Below, piece after piece: positions 33,352 through 45,200 of a stretch of DNA of 64,000 nt. Location: contig JBNKIW010000013.1 in NCBI GenBank assembly GCA_050290865.1, positions 1 to 64,000 on the forward strand, read 5' to 3'. Source of the DNA: JARRLC01 sp050290865. GTDB lineage: Bacteria; Pseudomonadota; Alphaproteobacteria; Rhizobiales; Rhodomicrobiaceae. The notes under the pieces were generated by a model. It was not told the DNA's origin. It ran no database searches and was given only the letters and a program-made list of their open reading frames with translations. Position 1 is the stretch's first letter. The number at the start of each line of letters is the position of its first letter. Position numbers and translations under genes: made by a program.

Positions 33352-34131
33352 TCAGGCTCGGATCAGCGGCTTGAGGCTCTTTTGCATTTCGAGCATCTCG
33401 GGAAGGAAGCGCGTGACCATCTCCTCGGCGGGTACGCGGCTGGTCAGGCTCATGATGTTCGCCGATGCCACGGTCCGGCCCGCGGCGTTGAGCAGGGGAA
33501 TGCTGAGCGTGACAACACCCACCGTATGTTCCTGATCCGTAAGGCAATACCCCGCTTCGCGCGTTTCGCCGAGGATGGTGGCGAGGTCCTCGACGGACGT
33601 GCGCGTGAAGGGGGTGATGCGCGGCCGCTCGGCCGCGCGGAGACGCCGAAGGGCCTCGGCCGGTTCGAGCGCGGCGAGCAGGACGCGGCCCATTGATGTG
33701 CAATAGGCCGGAAAGCGCGTGCCTACGCCAACCCCGCCGGCGATCACGCGCTTCGTTGCGGCGTAAGCGATGTGGACGATTTCGTCGCCGTCGAGAATGG
33801 TGACGGAACAGCTTTCCTCGACACGCTCGTTCAGATGCTCAAGGAATGGCTGAAAGAGCTGCGCGAGTGGCGTGGACAGAAGATAAGCGTAGCCAAGGCG
33901 CAGCACACGCGGCGTCAGCGAGAACATCTTGCCGTCGTAGTCCGCGTAGCCGAGCTTGTGCAGTGTCAGGAGGCAGCGGCGCGCTGCGGCGCGTGACAAG
34001 CCTGTCATCATGGCCACGTCGGCGCTCGTCAGTCGCTCGTGCTCGTCGTCGAAGCATTCGATGACGGCTAGGCCTTTTCGCAGTCCGCCAATGAAATCCC
34101 GGTCGGTTTCCTCGCGGACCGATTCCTGCAT
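33352..34131 (-). CDS. IclR-family transcriptional regulator (PcaR-like)
   Basis: From the ATG at 34131, preceded by AGGGTGG, the protein is 259 residues. An N-terminal winged helix (F-I-G-G-L-R-K-G-L-A-V-I-E-C-F, then L-T-S-A-D-V-A-M-M-T-G-L-S-R-A-A-A-R-R-C-L-L-T-L) precedes an IclR effector domain (Y-C-T-S-M-G-R-V-L-L-A, Y-C-L-T-D-Q-E-H-T-V-G-V-V-T-L-S-I-P). It is closest in pattern to PcaR/PcaU regulators of aromatic catabolism, but no such genes are nearby, so its target is unknown. Earlier in-frame ATGs at 34176 and 34209 would add a Lys-rich tail. Confidence 0.85.
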   Translation of the reverse strand: MQESVREETDRDFIGGLRKGLAVIECFDDEHERLTSADVAMMTGLSRAAARRCLLTLHKLGYADYDGKMFSLTPRVLRLGYAYLLSTPLAQLFQPFLEHLNERVEESCSVTILDGDEIVHIAYAATKRVIAGGVGVGTRFPAYCTSMGRVLLAALEPAEALRRLRAAERPRITPFTRTSVEDLATILGETREAGYCLTDQEHTVGVVTLSIPLLNAAGRTVASANIMSLTSRVPAEEMVTRFLPEMLEMQKSLKPLIRA

Positions 34132-34477
34132 TTTCGTTTCCACCCTAGTCGCCCATGCTTTCTTTTTTTTGCGCATGTGCCCCGATTGTAGCGTGAAAAG
34201 TGCTGCCATAAAACAGTAATGTTGGATAATAGTTATATTCGCTATCTATGCTGGGTGCCCCGTTGCGGTACGAAAAGGTTCGAAACCGGGGGGGGGGCTG
34301 GGTGCAAGGCTGTGCGAGCGCCGCTGGGGCAGCGCCGGAGATCGCCTTCGCGGCCGCCGCGTGCATAGACCCGCCCGGCGGTGGGAGCAATTCTGGATTA
34401 TGGAAATGGTTATCGCCTGGGGGCGAATCCGCTTCGGCGGGAGGGCGGGACCCGGTCTTTTCCGCCCCCGGCGCGCC
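34132..34477. other. intergenic region with a G10 tract
   Basis: A 346-bp gap between the IclR-type gene and the end of ccmB. It includes a run of ten G at 34288-34297. I see no ccmC, ccmD or other gene remnant here. Confidence 0.4.
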
Positions 34478-35146
34478 TCACTGCAGGTTCAGCCGGAGGG
34501 CGGCGGCGGTAGCCAGAGGCGCAAGCACGGTTGCGGCCAGGGTCAGCGCGCATAGGATTGTGAACGGCGTCGCGAACGATCCTGGTCCGACCACCACGGC
34601 ATTGACCGCCGAGACACCGAAAATCAGGATAGGGATGTAAAATGGCAGGATCAGGAGCGGTGCCAGCAATCCGCCCCGGCGCAGGCTGAGTGTCAGGGCC
34701 GCGCCGATCCCGGCGAGGAAACTCACGGCAGGTGTTCCGGCGGCGAGCGTGGCGACGAGCGGCACGAAGGCGCGGTCGTCCATCTGCAGCATCATGCCGA
34801 GCACCGGCGTTACCACCAGGAGCGGGACGCCGACCGTCAGCCAATGCGCCAGCGCCTTCGCCAGCGCCACCATTTCGAGAGGCAGCGGCCCGAGCGCGAT
34901 GATCTCCAGCGAGCCGTCCTCGTAGTCGTCATGGAACATGCGGTCCGCCGACAGGAGCGATGACAGGAGGAGGCCGATCCACAATATGCCCGGCGCGATG
35001 CGGCTCAGGAGGTTCTGGTCCGGGCCGAGGCCCAGCGGAACGGCGACGATGACGACGAGGTAGAAGCCGAGCGTCGTCGTCAGTGCTCCGCCCTGGCGGC
35101 GGGCCAGCGACAGATCGCGCAGGACGAGCGAGCGGAACGCAGTCAT
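34478..35146 (-). CDS. ccmB: heme exporter / cytochrome c maturation permease CcmB
   Basis: The 222-residue protein has six hydrophobic segments and the CcmB blocks W-I-G-L-L-L-S-S-L-L-S-A-D-R-M-F-H-D-D-Y-E-D, then L-P-L-E-M-V-A-L-A-K and L-I-L-P-F-Y-I-P-I-L-I-F-G. With CcmA it forms the ABC module that releases holo-CcmE in cytochrome c biogenesis. It overlaps ccmA by four bases. ccmC, ccmD and ccmG, which usually follow, are not here. Confidence 0.93.
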   Translation of the reverse strand: MTAFRSLVLRDLSLARRQGGALTTTLGFYLVVIVAVPLGLGPDQNLLSRIAPGILWIGLLLSSLLSADRMFHDDYEDGSLEIIALGPLPLEMVALAKALAHWLTVGVPLLVVTPVLGMMLQMDDRAFVPLVATLAAGTPAVSFLAGIGAALTLSLRRGGLLAPLLILPFYIPILIFGVSAVNAVVVGPGSFATPFTILCALTLAATVLAPLATAAALRLNLQ

Positions 35147-35790
35147 GATGCCTCTGCCAGTGTCGCGGCCTTGTGTTCGCCGAGATTCAACGTTTTGGCC
35201 GTGCTCCAGCCGAGCGGGGTGTGGGTTGCGGAAATTGCAATGCCGCCATGCTTCAGGTGCCGCGCGACCATGCCTGCGAGGATTTTGTGCGATGCTTCGT
35301 CGAGCGAAACGGCGGGCTCATCGAGGAGCCACACCGGGCGGCTGGCGCATAAGAGCCGCGCAAGGCCAACCCGCCGTTTCTGTCCGGCGGAGAGGTAGGC
35401 GGCGGGGACATCCGTCAACGCGGCCAGTCCGAGCGTTTCCGCAGCGGTTGCGGCGCCTTCCCGGCTGCCGCCCAGGAAATCGGCAAAAAACTCAAGGTTT
35501 TCAATGATCGTCAAGCCGGGCTTGATGCCGTTGAGGTGGCCGACATAGTGGCTCTGCTCGCCCAGGGTCTTCTCCTCGTCCCCGCCTTCGAGGGTCACGG
35601 TTCCGGTGGCCGCGTTCAGGAAACCGGCCAGCGTGCGCAGAAGCGTCGTCTTGCCGACGCCGTTCGGGCCGGTGAGCATCAGCGCCTCGCCAGCTTCGAG
35701 TGCGAAACTCAGCTGATGAAAAATCGTGCGTATCCCCCGCGCCGCGGCGAGGCCGTCAACCTTCAGTCTTATGGCCGGATACGCATTCAT
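35143..35790 (-). CDS. ccmA: cytochrome c biogenesis ATP-binding protein CcmA
   Basis: From the ATG at 35790 the protein is 215 residues and a complete ABC ATPase: Walker A G-P-N-G-V-G-K-T-T, signature Y-L-S-A-G-Q-K-R-R, Walker B V-W-L-L-D-E-P and the switch His in S-A-T-H-T-P-L. It powers CcmAB in the inner membrane. It is divergent from acnA, a standard arrangement in Hyphomicrobiales. A TTG at 35832 would add 14 residues without family support. Confidence 0.93.
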   Translation of the reverse strand: MNAYPAIRLKVDGLAAARGIRTIFHQLSFALEAGEALMLTGPNGVGKTTLLRTLAGFLNAATGTVTLEGGDEEKTLGEQSHYVGHLNGIKPGLTIIENLEFFADFLGGSREGAATAAETLGLAALTDVPAAYLSAGQKRRVGLARLLCASRPVWLLDEPAVSLDEASHKILAGMVARHLKHGGIAISATHTPLGWSTAKTLNLGEHKAATLAEAS

Positions 35791-35902
35791 GTGACAAACC
35801 GAGTGAACATATTTCCTGACCTGGGCGGGCAACTATATAAGCGGTGTAACATCGACGATGTCAGACGCACTTTAACGCCTGTTCGACGACCCGGAGGTCC
35901 CC

Positions 35903-38611
<2,709 letters not shown>

Positions 38612-38952
38612 CGGGCTTTGTCGTCTGTTTTTCCGGTGGGAAAAGGAGGGCGGGTGGTACAGGCACGGGCTGGCCCCATCATACTCAAGCCTGCCGCCGT
38701 GCTCAGCCGCCATCAAGGCTGAACCCCTTCGGGGCGCTGCGCGGCCTTGACAGCGGCTTGCGCGCGGCGGCTTGTGACATTCGCATGGTCGGGGCGGAGG
38801 AATGGTGCCCGGTCGAACAGAGGAATGCCATTCAGGGCAGAGTGCTGAGGCGGGCGTTTCGCCGGATCGGCAATAGGGGGCGGAGTTGAGCCGGATGAGG
38901 GTGGAATGGCGAAGGCACGCGCACCCGCCATTCCCTACCAGCATCTCCGCGC
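38612..38952. other. intergenic region, no supported gene
   Basis: A 341-bp gap between the convergent acnA and NosL-like genes. It contains several short GC-rich inverted repeats. The frames crossing it on either strand are compositional artefacts. Confidence 0.4.
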
Positions 38953-39597
38953 TTATTTGTGACCGGCCATGCCGCCGCCCATCATCTTCTTGCGCATCTC
39001 GCCGCGGCGCTTGCGCAGCATGATCGTGTCCTCGGCCATGTCGAGATAGGCGGCCTTCAGCGCATCGTCGAACTTCACGACTTTCGCCCCGGCCTTCGCT
39101 GAGGCTTCCGCCTTGGCCGCCGCTTCGGCCTTGGCCGCGTCGGAATAGGCGAACTTGCTCACCTTGGTCATGACGCCGGTTTTCGACGGGTCGATGACGT
39201 AGGACGCCTTGTCCACCAGCACCAGCGGCTTGATCTTTTCAGCCGAACCCGCGTCGCCCGCGTAGATGGCTTTCGGACCGCGGTCCATGTTCAGCGACAG
39301 GCTGATGGCCGCGCAGTGGATCGAGCAGGTGCCCTCGGCGCTGTCGTCCTCGTAGACCAGCAGGTGGCGGGAGTGGCTGAACTTGGCGCGCATCATGCCG
39401 CAGTACCGGCAGCGGGGATATTTCTTCAGCTCGTCCTTGAGCGGATCCTTGTCCTTTGGCAGGTCTTTCACGAGGCCGTTCTTGTCGGTCCAGGCGATGG
39501 GGCTCATGGGCTTGTCTGCGGCGAAGGCCGCGCCGGTTGCTGCGAGGACTGCGCCAGTGGAAGCTGTGGCGAGAAGCTGTCTGCGTGTGATGGTCAT
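38953..39597 (-). CDS. NosL-like copper-binding protein, Tat-exported
   Basis: From the ATG at 39597 the protein is 214 residues and begins with a twin-arginine signal (T-I-T-R-R-Q-L-L, then A-S-T-G-A-V-L-A-A-T-G-A-A-F-A-A). The core matches the NosL family: C-R-Y-C-G-M-M with its Cys/Met cluster, then D-S-A-E-G-T-C-S-I-H-C. The C-terminal third is a Lys/Ala-rich helix (A-A-K-A-E-A-A-A-K-A-E-A) ending in a Met/Lys tail with M-G-G-G-M-A-G-H-K. NosL delivers Cu(I) to nitrous oxide reductase. No nos genes are present, so it may serve another copper enzyme. An upstream same-strand gene also looks copper-related. Confidence 0.8.
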   Translation of the reverse strand: MTITRRQLLATASTGAVLAATGAAFAADKPMSPIAWTDKNGLVKDLPKDKDPLKDELKKYPRCRYCGMMRAKFSHSRHLLVYEDDSAEGTCSIHCAAISLSLNMDRGPKAIYAGDAGSAEKIKPLVLVDKASYVIDPSKTGVMTKVSKFAYSDAAKAEAAAKAEASAKAGAKVVKFDDALKAAYLDMAEDTIMLRKRRGEMRKKMMGGGMAGHK

Positions 39598-39695
39598 CGT
39601 CGTTTCCGTTTGTCTTTCAAGAAGTTGCAAGCACAATCTGCACATTACTCGCGCCTTTGCTGGCGAACGAGACAAAAAGCAGACCGTTGGATATC

Positions 39696-40130
39696 TCAGA
39701 CAAAGACGGGAACGGGCGGACCGCGGACGACGCCGAAACGGTGGCTTGGGGGGGACGCGTGGCTATCCTCCCAGTCGGATGCATGATGGGCGGTAATGAT
39801 TCCGGACGGTACCGGAAGCGGATCGGCTGCGGTGCATATGGCGTTGCCCGAGGCGCTGGCCATGCTGCAGACCGGGCAGGTCTGCGCGGCGCCATTAGCG
39901 GGGATTGATCGCTCGCCCTTTCCCCGCACATCCGATGCCGGCAAAGGCGTACACAGGCCGAAAATGCCGAGCCTGTCGCCATACGGCACGCCACCCGCCA
40001 CCGCCGCCAGTGCGCTCAGGTGATCCGCCGCAACAAGCGTCTGCACCACCAGCAGCGCCACCGCCAGACGCACCGCTGGCATGCTGCGGCGCAGGCGAGC
40101 GGTGAGAGGCGGACGTTGCACCAAGATCAC
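39696..40130 (-). CDS. DUF2946-like small protein, probably copper-related
   Basis: The 144-residue frame has one hydrophobic N-terminal segment (V-R-L-A-V-A-L-L-V-V-Q-T-L-V-A-A) and then Cys motifs (G-L-C-T-P-L-P, and C-P-V-C-S-M) in an Ala/Pro-rich background, the pattern of DUF2946 proteins found near copper genes. The start is unclear: GTG at 40130, TTG at 40124 (best spacing from AAGGA) or ATG at 40082. It lies 98 bases upstream of the NosL-like gene on the same strand. Confidence 0.55.
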   Translation of the reverse strand: MILVQRPPLTARLRRSMPAVRLAVALLVVQTLVAADHLSALAAVAGGVPYGDRLGIFGLCTPLPASDVRGKGERSIPANGAAQTCPVCSMASASGNAICTAADPLPVPSGIITAHHASDWEDSHASPPSHRFGVVRGPPVPVFV

Positions 40131-40330
40131 AATCCTTATTCTTTACACGCACTTCGTCGCAGAATGGACCAACGCCGCGAATGTTGCAAGCAACCGTATC
40201 TCGGGGCCTCGCGCCGTCTTTTTCCCGCTGCCCTTAACTCCGCGTCAACCATGGGCGCGCTATGAGGCGACGACTGGCGTTTCGTAAACAGGTTTGTGTG
40301 ATGAGTATGCGGGTGCGTCGCGTAGGTTGC

Positions 40331-40348
40331 GTCTGTTGTGTCTGTTGC
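40331..40348 (+). repeat. two tandem 9-bp repeats
   Basis: GTCTGTTGT at 40331-40339 is followed directly by GTCTGTTGC at 40340-40348, with a third, weaker unit (GTAGGTTGC) just before. Low-complexity sequence adjoining the palindrome below. Confidence 0.5.
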
Positions 40349-40356
40349 GTATCGCC

Positions 40357-40403
40357 GTCTAGAGCGGGTTTCCGTTGCCCTGGAATCGGAAACCGCTCTA
40401 GAC
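40357..40403. repeat. palindromic repeat of the CTAGAGC type
   Basis: GTCTAGAGCGG-G-TTTCCG (40357-40374) and CGGAAACCGCTCTAGAC (40387-40403) pair along 17 positions with one bulged G and a 12-nt middle. Intergenic palindromes with CTAGAGC ends are familiar dispersed repeats in Hyphomicrobiales genomes. It lies 47 bases before xerC and could alter its expression. Confidence 0.7.
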
Positions 40404-40449
40404 GCAGCCGTGACAACGAGTCCCCCGTCGTCGCGAAGGGGAGGGCGAT

Positions 40450-41424
40450 GTGACGCGTCCCCGAGACGAATCGGTCCTCTTCCCCGCATCCCCCGAAGCG
40501 GGAGAGGCCGTGCGCGCCTGGCTCGTCCATCTCACGGCTGAACGATATTATGCCATCAATACGCTCGATGCCTATGAGCGTGACCTGCGGCAATTTTTCA
40601 CTCATCTTTCCATGCTCAACGGGCGTCCGGTAGACCTGGGCGACCTGAACCGCCTGACGCCGCAGGAGATGCGCGCCTTCATGGCTGCCCGCCGCGGTGA
40701 AGGTGCGTGCAGCCGCTCGCTCTCACGCCAGATGTCGGCGCTGCGCGCGTTCTTCCGCTTCCTGGAACGCGCCGGGCTCGTCAAGAACCGCGCGGTGCTG
40801 GCGGTTGCACTTCCGAAGGTCCCGTTTTCGATCCCGAAGCCGTTGACAGTGCCGAAGGCCAAGGACGTCATGGCGGATGCCGCCGACACGCGTGCCCGCG
40901 GTCAGGAAAAGTGGGTCGGGGCGCGGGACCGCGCGGTGCTCCTCCTGCTCTATGGCGCGGGCCTGCGCATCTCCGAAGCGCTCGGTCTCACCCGTCGCGA
41001 CGCGCCGTTGCCGCCGCGCGATATCGTGCGCGTGAAGGGCAAGGGCGGCAAGGAGCGCATCGCACCGGTCCTGCCGGTCATCCAGAGCGCCGTGGAGGCG
41101 TATATAGCACGCTGCCCCTGGCCGCTGCGGCCGGACGGTCCGCTGTTCGTCGGGGTGCGCGGCGGCCCTCTGAGCCCGCGGATTCTCCAGTTGTTGATGG
41201 AGCGCATGCGCGAAGACCTCGGGCTGCCGGAGACGGCGACGCCGCATGCGCTGCGCCATTCCTTCGCCACGCATCTCCTTGGCGCGGGCGCCGACCTCCG
41301 CTCGATCCAGGAACTGCTCGGCCATGCCAGCCTGTCCACGACACAGATTTACACCGAGGTAGACCGCGCCACGCTTCTCAAGGTCTACGATCACGCCCAC
41401 CCGCGCGGCAAGGCGTCCGGGTGA
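40450..41424 (+). CDS. xerC: tyrosine recombinase XerC
   Basis: The 324-residue recombinase starts with GTG. An N-terminal SAM-like domain (A-I-N-T-L-D-A-Y-E-R-D-L) precedes the catalytic domain, with R173 in G-A-G-L-R-I-S-E-A-L, a Lys in K-G-K-G-G-K-E-R, H266 and R269 in H-A-L-R-H-S-F-A-T-H, H292 in L-G-H-A-S-L-S-T-T-Q and nucleophile Y301. With XerD it resolves chromosome dimers at dif. No att-like sites or phage genes accompany it, so the housekeeping enzyme is more likely than an integrase. XerD cannot be fully excluded. Confidence 0.88.
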   Translation: MTRPRDESVLFPASPEAGEAVRAWLVHLTAERYYAINTLDAYERDLRQFFTHLSMLNGRPVDLGDLNRLTPQEMRAFMAARRGEGACSRSLSRQMSALRAFFRFLERAGLVKNRAVLAVALPKVPFSIPKPLTVPKAKDVMADAADTRARGQEKWVGARDRAVLLLLYGAGLRISEALGLTRRDAPLPPRDIVRVKGKGGKERIAPVLPVIQSAVEAYIARCPWPLRPDGPLFVGVRGGPLSPRILQLLMERMREDLGLPETATPHALRHSFATHLLGAGADLRSIQELLGHASLSTTQIYTEVDRATLLKVYDHAHPRGKASG

Positions 41425-41488
41425 CGGAGAAGGCCATTGCGGTAGCCTGCCAACCGGATTTATGGTCACCGGAAATATGGAGGCACGC

Positions 41489-41851
41489 ATGACAGAGGAA
41501 TCGGCCTATTGGCCGTCGGAAATTCGCCTGAACGCGGCGAGGGATCAGCTTCACATCGCGTTCGAGGGCGGTGAGGCGTACGATCTGAGCGCCGAATACC
41601 TGCGCGTGTTCAGCCCGAGCGCGGAGGTGCAGGGGCACGCGCCGTCCGAGCGCAAGGTCGTCGGCGGCAAAAGGGACGTCACCATTCCGACCGTCGAGCC
41701 CGTCGGCAACTACGCCATCAAGCCGGTGTTCAGCGACGGGCACGATACGGGGCTCTACACGTGGGTCTATCTGCGTGATCTGGGGGCGCACGAGGAGACA
41801 CTGTGGCCGCAATATCTTGCGGAACTGGCGGAACGCGGCCTCACGCGTTGA
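41489..41851 (+). CDS. DUF971 (gamma-butyrobetaine hydroxylase-like N-domain) protein
   Basis: The 120-residue protein starts at an ATG five bases after GGAGG. It matches the DUF971 domain: W-P-S-E-I-R-L-N, then Y-D-L-S-A-E-Y-L-R-V-F-S-P-S-A-E-V-Q-G, then V-E-P-V-G-N-Y-A-I-K-P-V-F-S-D-G-H-D-T-G-L-Y-T-W. Small proteins of this type are often found near apbC/mrp and iron-sulfur genes, but their role is unproven. Confidence 0.85.
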   Translation: MTEESAYWPSEIRLNAARDQLHIAFEGGEAYDLSAEYLRVFSPSAEVQGHAPSERKVVGGKRDVTIPTVEPVGNYAIKPVFSDGHDTGLYTWVYLRDLGAHEETLWPQYLAELAERGLTR

Positions 41852-42258
41852 GCGTTGGCTGGCGCAGCCCGCGAGCTATCACGGCCCGGAAACGGAGTCC
41901 GGACCGGTGGAGGCGTGCTGGCAACGCGGTCCCCAGGCCGCGGACAGCTTTGGAAACTTAACTATCAGCAAACGGACGTTTACGAGGCGGAAAGAGCCCC
42001 GGTTGTATATGGCAGGGTGAAGGGCACCAGCGGCGGCTCCCGGTGTGCCCTGTTACGGCCATATGCAGTACCCGGCGGATTTCGGGCGCCCCTATTGTCT
42101 CTTGGTGTCGCAAGCGGCTGAAAATCCAGCCGGAACACGTCGATCCGGATTGCCAAGCGGGTGTTTCGATTGCCATTGCCGCGTTTGGATGATGGCGCTG
42201 TCGTCCCGCCCCCGGTGGTGTTGGTCATGCCCGGCACCTCCAAGGAAACATCCGCGAG
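41852..42258. other. intergenic region upstream of the hybrid kinase
   Basis: A 407-bp gap between same-strand genes. No frame has supporting features. It should contain the promoter of the kinase gene. Confidence 0.35.
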
Positions 42259-45200
42259 ATGAAGAGGCAACTGGAAAAGAGGCTGGCCATTTTCTCGACG
42301 ATGGGGGCGGTTCTATTGGCCGGCTTGTCCCTTTCGTTTGGTTACGAGAAATACCTTCTTGCGGAAAGAAGGGGCCAGGTCTTGCAGGTCGCGGAAAAGA
42401 CGGCGCGGCTGATCCATCAAGAGCTTTCGCGGAACCTGGCTTCTACCTACGCACTCGCTGCACTCGTAAAGCAGGGACGAGGCAACGTCAGCGATTTCAA
42501 GGCCATCGCTCAGGAGATGATTGCGCTGAACCCCAGCATCTCCTCCTTACAGCTCGCGCCTCATGGCGTCGTTCAGCAAATCGTCCCGCTTGCCGGCAAC
42601 GAAAAAGCGATTGGCCACAATCTGCTTGCGGATGATAAGCGAAATAAAGAGGCGAGACTGGCGCTTGAGACGCGGCGTCTGACGCTTGCCGGGCCCTTCG
42701 AGTTGATACAAGGGGGAAAGGCATTTATCGGGCGGCTCCCCGTCTTTCTCGGACCAAGGCAGGAAGATTTCTGGGGCTTCACCGTTGTCCTGACGAGGCT
42801 CGCTCCATTCTTGAAAAGCGTGCAGTTGCAGACGCTGGTGAATGATGGCTACAGCTATGAACTCTGGCGAAAGCACCCGGATACCGGCCGGCGGGCTGTG
42901 TTTGCCGGCTCCAGCACCGAGTTGATCGCTGATCCGGTCGATGTGCCGATCGAAGTTCCCAATGGGACCTGGCATCTTAATCTGGCTCCTCAATATGAAT
43001 GGGGAAACACCGGCAGGAAATACGTAGAATTGCTGCTTTCCCTTGCGGCAAGCGCCATCGCGGGCGGGATTGTTCGCGCATTGCAACGCGCCCGGGGGCT
43101 GCTTGATGCGGAGCGCGGGAGATTCCGGGATTTCTCGGCCAGCACCGCGGACTGGTTCTGGGAAATGGATACCGCATTGCGGTTCCGGTACGTCTCGGAC
43201 AACTTCGAAAGCGCCTGCGGAATGGGCCCATCTCACGTGCTCGGCAAGACATGGCCAGAACTCCTCGCAATGGATGAACTCAATGCGGGGCCCTTGGTCG
43301 ACGCGCACAACGAACGATTGTCATTGCACGAGCCTTTCCGCGGCTTCGAATACCGCATCCGGGATGCGGCAGGCACCATCCGGTGGATCTCGGCAAGCGG
43401 TATCCCGTTCGAAGATGCCGATGGCAAATTCGCGGGTTACCGGGGTATCGGCCAGGTCATTACCGCGCGCAAGTTCCTGGAAGAGGAGTTGGAGACCCAC
43501 CGGAAGGATCTGGAACGCCGCGTCGTGGACCGCACGGCAGCTCTGCACCATATGAACCGCGAGTTGAAGGCCATCAGCGAATGCATGCAGGCGCATAAGC
43601 ATGCCAAGGACGAGGAGGAGTTGCTCGTCAAGACTTGTCAGATCATATGTGAGGTTGCCGGCTATCGCTTTGCCTGGGTGGGCTATCCCGAGGACGATCC
43701 GGGAAAGACGATTCGCTGCGTTGCCTCGGCCGGCATTGAAGACGGATACCTTGCGGGTGCGCGGCTTACCTGGGCCGATACGGAACGGGGCCGCGGGCCT
43801 TCCGGCACCGCCATCCGGACAGGGAAAAGCATCGGGATCGCGGATTTTGAAACCACGCCTCAAGCCTCTCCCTGGCGGGAAGCCGCGTTGTGCCGGGGCT
43901 ACCGCTCGTCGGTCGCGCTTCCGTTGAAGGACGCCTCTGGAGCCACGTTCGGCATCCTCAATATCTATTCGACACAGCCGGACGCTTTCATCCCCGCGGA
44001 AACGCGGCTCCTGGAAGAATTGGCCGGCGATCTGGCCTTCGGCATCATGGCCCTGCGCGCCCGCATCGAGCGTGACCGGGCGGAAGAAGAAATGGTCAAA
44101 CTCAACAAGGAGCTTGAACAGCGTGTCGCGGATCGCACCGCCGAACTATCCTTGGCCAAGGACCACGCCGAGGCGGCCAACAAGGCCAAGAGCACCTTCC
44201 TCGCCAATATGAGCCACGAATTGCGCACGCCTTTGAATGCCATCCTCGGCTTCTCCGCGCTGTTGCGGCGCGACAGCCAGGCGACAGGGGAGCAGCGCGA
44301 AAAGCTCGACATCATCAACCGCAGCGGCGAACATCTGCTCACCCTCATCAACGATGTGCTCGAAATCGCCAAGATCGAGGCAGGGCGCCTGCAGCTTGAG
44401 ATCGCTCCGTTCGACCTCGACGCCATGGTTCGCGATGTCGCGGACATGATGCGGGTGCGCGCCAGGGAGAAGGGTCTGTGGCTGCGCCTCGACCAATCCT
44501 TCACCTTGCCGCGCTACATCAAGGGCGATGAGGCGCGTCTTCGCCAGATCCTGGTCAACCTCACCGGCAATGCTGTGAAATTTACGAACGAGGGCGGGGT
44601 CACCATCCGCCTCGACGTGAAGCAGAATGCCTGGACGCACCTGGTGATGGAGGTGGAGGATACCGGCCCCGGCATCAGCGAAGAAGATCAGAACCGCGTG
44701 TTCAAGCCCTTCGTGCAGCTTGGAGAAGCGGGCGTTCAGAAGGGGACCGGACTGGGCTTGGCCATTTCCCGTCAGTTCGCGGAGTTGATGGGCGGTACGA
44801 TAAGCGTGACGAGCACGGTCGGTAAGGGGGCTGTCTTCCGCGCCGATCTGCCCGTCAAGATCGCTGACGTGGCCGGTATCGATGCTGCACGCAGCCCGGC
44901 AAGCGTCCGTGAGGTGGCTGGACTTGCGCCCGGAACCCCCCGCTACCGCATCCTGGTCGTCGAGGACCAGGTCGAAAATCAGCTACTTCTGAGCCAGCTC
45001 ATGACCAAGATCGGTCTCGATGTGAAAGTGGCGGCCAATGGCGCGGAATGCGTGAAGCTATTCCAGGAATGGCGCCCGCATCTCATCTGGATGGACCGCC
45101 GCATGCCTGTCATGGACGGCATGGAGGCCACACAGCGCATTCGCGCTCTCCCCGAAGGCCAGGATGTGAAAATCGTGGCGGTGACGGCCTCGGTGTTCAA

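Noticed and set aside
34288..34297. G10 tract as a possible phase-variation site
   Set aside because: It lies in an intergenic region and not within a start region or reading frame that I can support.
40450..41424. Tyrosine recombinase as the integrase of a genomic island
   Set aside because: Housekeeping XerC-like sequence, no tRNA gene, no att repeats and no other mobile genes nearby.
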